A stretch of DNA of 6,960 nt, from the NCBI GenBank assembly GCA_020860805.1, contig JAJBTP010000314.1, positions 1-6,960 on the forward strand, in the 5' to 3' direction. This document shows, in pieces, positions 6,046 to 6,960 of this stretch (position 1 is the stretch's first letter; each line of letters begins with the position of its first letter). This DNA is from Tannerellaceae bacterium (lineage in GTDB: Bacteria > Bacteroidota > Bacteroidia > Bacteroidales > Tannerellaceae). A program made the position numbers and the translations under genes. Below the pieces are notes generated by a model. The model searched no databases. It was not told where the DNA came from and saw only the letters and a list, made by a program, of their open reading frames with translations.

Positions 6046-6960
6046 ATGGGTACTATTACAGCATTTGAACAAATTACAGTGGCGGAACAGGGGGATCCGG
6101 GTCCATTGTTTTATCCTGCCGGGATATGGAGTCAGCAGGGTAAGTATTCCCGGACGAAAGATGCCTGTCCCTTTGTGCTCTATGACACCGGAAATCCTTC
6201 TACTTCGTTTTATTACTTTCTCACAAAAGAGGGTACCTATTCTTATGATAAAGACAAGGACAAAGCTGATTTCGGTAATCCTCCGGAAAGTGCCGGAGTT
6301 AATGGTATATGGAGGCAATTAACAAATCATCAGCATGTATTTACTCAATTCCTGATGGCGAACCATGCTTTACTTGCTGGAGCCGTAGCCTACAATAACC
6401 AGATGTTTAGCCAGCTTGGAACGATTAATGGTACTGCCAGTAGTGCTTATACATCTACTAATTTTATACCTAATCTTTTACTGGATTGGGCGAAAGGTGT
6501 TCTAAAATGTAATAATGCAGAGATTAGAGGGCATGTAGAAGCAACATCTGGTTCTTTTACTGGTGAAATTAATGCTCATTCTGGTTCTTTCTCGGGCTAT
6601 ATAAAAACTCCTTTTTCTATGATTTCCGAGTCTGATGCTGTATTCTCTGGAGGTAAATATTTATTGAAAAAAGATTTGAATTTAGAATGTGGAGTTTGTA
6701 CTGTCGTGTTTCCTAATGATAGTTCGTACATAGGAATACATGTAAAATTGTACAACTATCATTATATATATACATTAAATGGATATACAACTAAGGTAGA
6801 GTCGGAGGGAGGTGGATATCTGTATGGTACTTTGACAAATTCAGATATTATTGATAGAAAGTCTCATCCAACATCTATATCGTTCGCTTCCTATATGGTT
6901 GAGTTCATAGCAATTCCTCCTGTTTTGACAGGAAGGAAATGTGATTGGTTGGTGATTAAC
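6046..6960 (+). CDS. Phage tail fibre / receptor-binding protein (3' end outside window)
   Basis: Starting at ATG 6046, 4 bases after the previous stop, the frame is open for 305 codons to the right edge with no stop. No Shine-Dalgarno is seen. Residues 3-12 (TITAFEQITV) carry the N-terminal box shared with the two upstream Ig proteins. Residues 16-92 (GDPGPLFYPAGIWSQQ, CPFVLYD, FYYFLTKEG, then GIWRQL) resemble the surface-binding module in Bacteroidales phage fibres. Residues 95-150 are mostly helical and end in FIPNLLLDWAKG. Residues 158-187 contain an 11-residue repeat (SGSFTGEINAH, SGSFSGYIKTP), a beta-helix-type spacer. Residues 190-305 form a beta-rich tip (VVFPNDSSYIGIHVKLYN, then CDWLVIN), probably close to the natural C-terminus. 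From about base 6420 the DNA becomes AT-rich, suggesting a recently exchanged tip. The likely job is host-surface recognition. Confidence 0.7.
   Translation, partial: MGTITAFEQITVAEQGDPGPLFYPAGIWSQQGKYSRTKDACPFVLYDTGNPSTSFYYFLTKEGTYSYDKDKDKADFGNPPESAGVNGIWRQLTNHQHVFTQFLMANHALLAGAVAYNNQMFSQLGTINGTASSAYTSTNFIPNLLLDWAKGVLKCNNAEIRGHVEATSGSFTGEINAHSGSFSGYIKTPFSMISESDAVFSGGKYLLKKDLNLECGVCTVVFPNDSSYIGIHVKLYNYHYIYTLNGYTTKVESEGGGYLYGTLTNSDIIDRKSHPTSISFASYMVEFIAIPPVLTGRKCDWLVIN
6547..6612 (+). repeat. 33-base (11-residue) tandem repeat in the tail fibre
   Basis: TCTGGTTCTTT recurs at 6547 and 6580, exactly 33 bases apart, encoding SGSFTG and SGSFSG within units GEINAHSGSF and GYIKTP. A degenerate earlier unit (AEIRGHVEAT) precedes them. 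The repetition of Gly-x-hydrophobic and SGSF at fixed spacing is typical of a beta-helical shaft segment in fibres. Confidence 0.6.

Noticed and set aside
6281..6298. CTCCGG/CCGGAG inverted repeat with 6-base loop
   Set aside because: Within the fibre coding frame, short stem and no T-run, so not supported as a terminator or regulatory site.
6065..6322. 85-codon plus-strand frame and an overlapping minus-strand frame (6031-6318)
   Set aside because: Both lie over the start of the fibre gene, whose own frame (from 6046) continues open to the window edge and carries recognisable fibre motifs.
1..6960. Genome-wide reassignment of TGA to an amino acid
   Set aside because: TGA ends four other genes here in tight ATGA overlaps, and reading through any of them meets another stop after a short extension.

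Overview
This window is one co-directional stretch of a tailed-phage (or prophage) tail module, entirely on the + strand. It runs from the very end of the tape measure gene to an unfinished tail-fibre gene. The organism suggested is a phage or prophage of the order Bacteroidales (Bacteroides/Parabacteroides type). That assignment rests on protein features I recognise from memory of such genomes: the tape-measure ending with its SQDTGDELNGRFT motif, a Dit-like protein ending in EPNP, a long Tal-like protein with RYNRI and YGNF..RQSS motifs, and a fibre with an LFYPAGIWS motif followed by SGSF repeats. Shine-Dalgarno sequences are mostly absent, which also fits Bacteroidetes. No database search was possible. 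There are no RNA genes, CRISPR arrays, insertion sequences, integrase or attachment sites, and no intergenic gap longer than 10 bases unless the stretch after an internal stop is counted.

Layout: (1) 1-221, 3' end of the tape measure gene; (2) 218-640, distal-tail (Dit)-like protein; (3) 637-3480, a 947-residue tail-hub/Tal-like protein with a C-terminal carbohydrate-binding-like segment and an Ig-like domain; (4) 3477-4625, an Ig-like-domain tail-tip protein whose reading frame is interrupted by an in-frame TGA at 3960-3962; (5) 4636-5028, a small unknown protein with a charged, disordered C-terminus; (6) 5025-6041, a second Ig-like-domain protein that looks like a paralogue of (4); (7) 6046 to beyond 6960, the receptor-binding-type tail fibre, cut by the window edge. 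Four junctions are ATGA overlaps (218, 637, 3477, 5025), and the others are separated by 4 and 10 bases, so this reads as one translationally coupled operon. No promoter or terminator is visible.

How the genes probably work together: the tape measure sets tail length, the Dit-like ring caps the tube, the hub/Tal protein closes the tip, and the Ig-domain proteins and terminal fibre decorate the tip and contact the host surface or its glycans. The parts most worth a second look are the in-frame TGA that splits gene (4) inside an otherwise intact open frame, a shared N-terminal sequence box in the three consecutive tip proteins, and a sharp drop in GC content (about 50% to about 32%) inside the fibre gene, which marks the probable exchange point of the receptor-binding tip.
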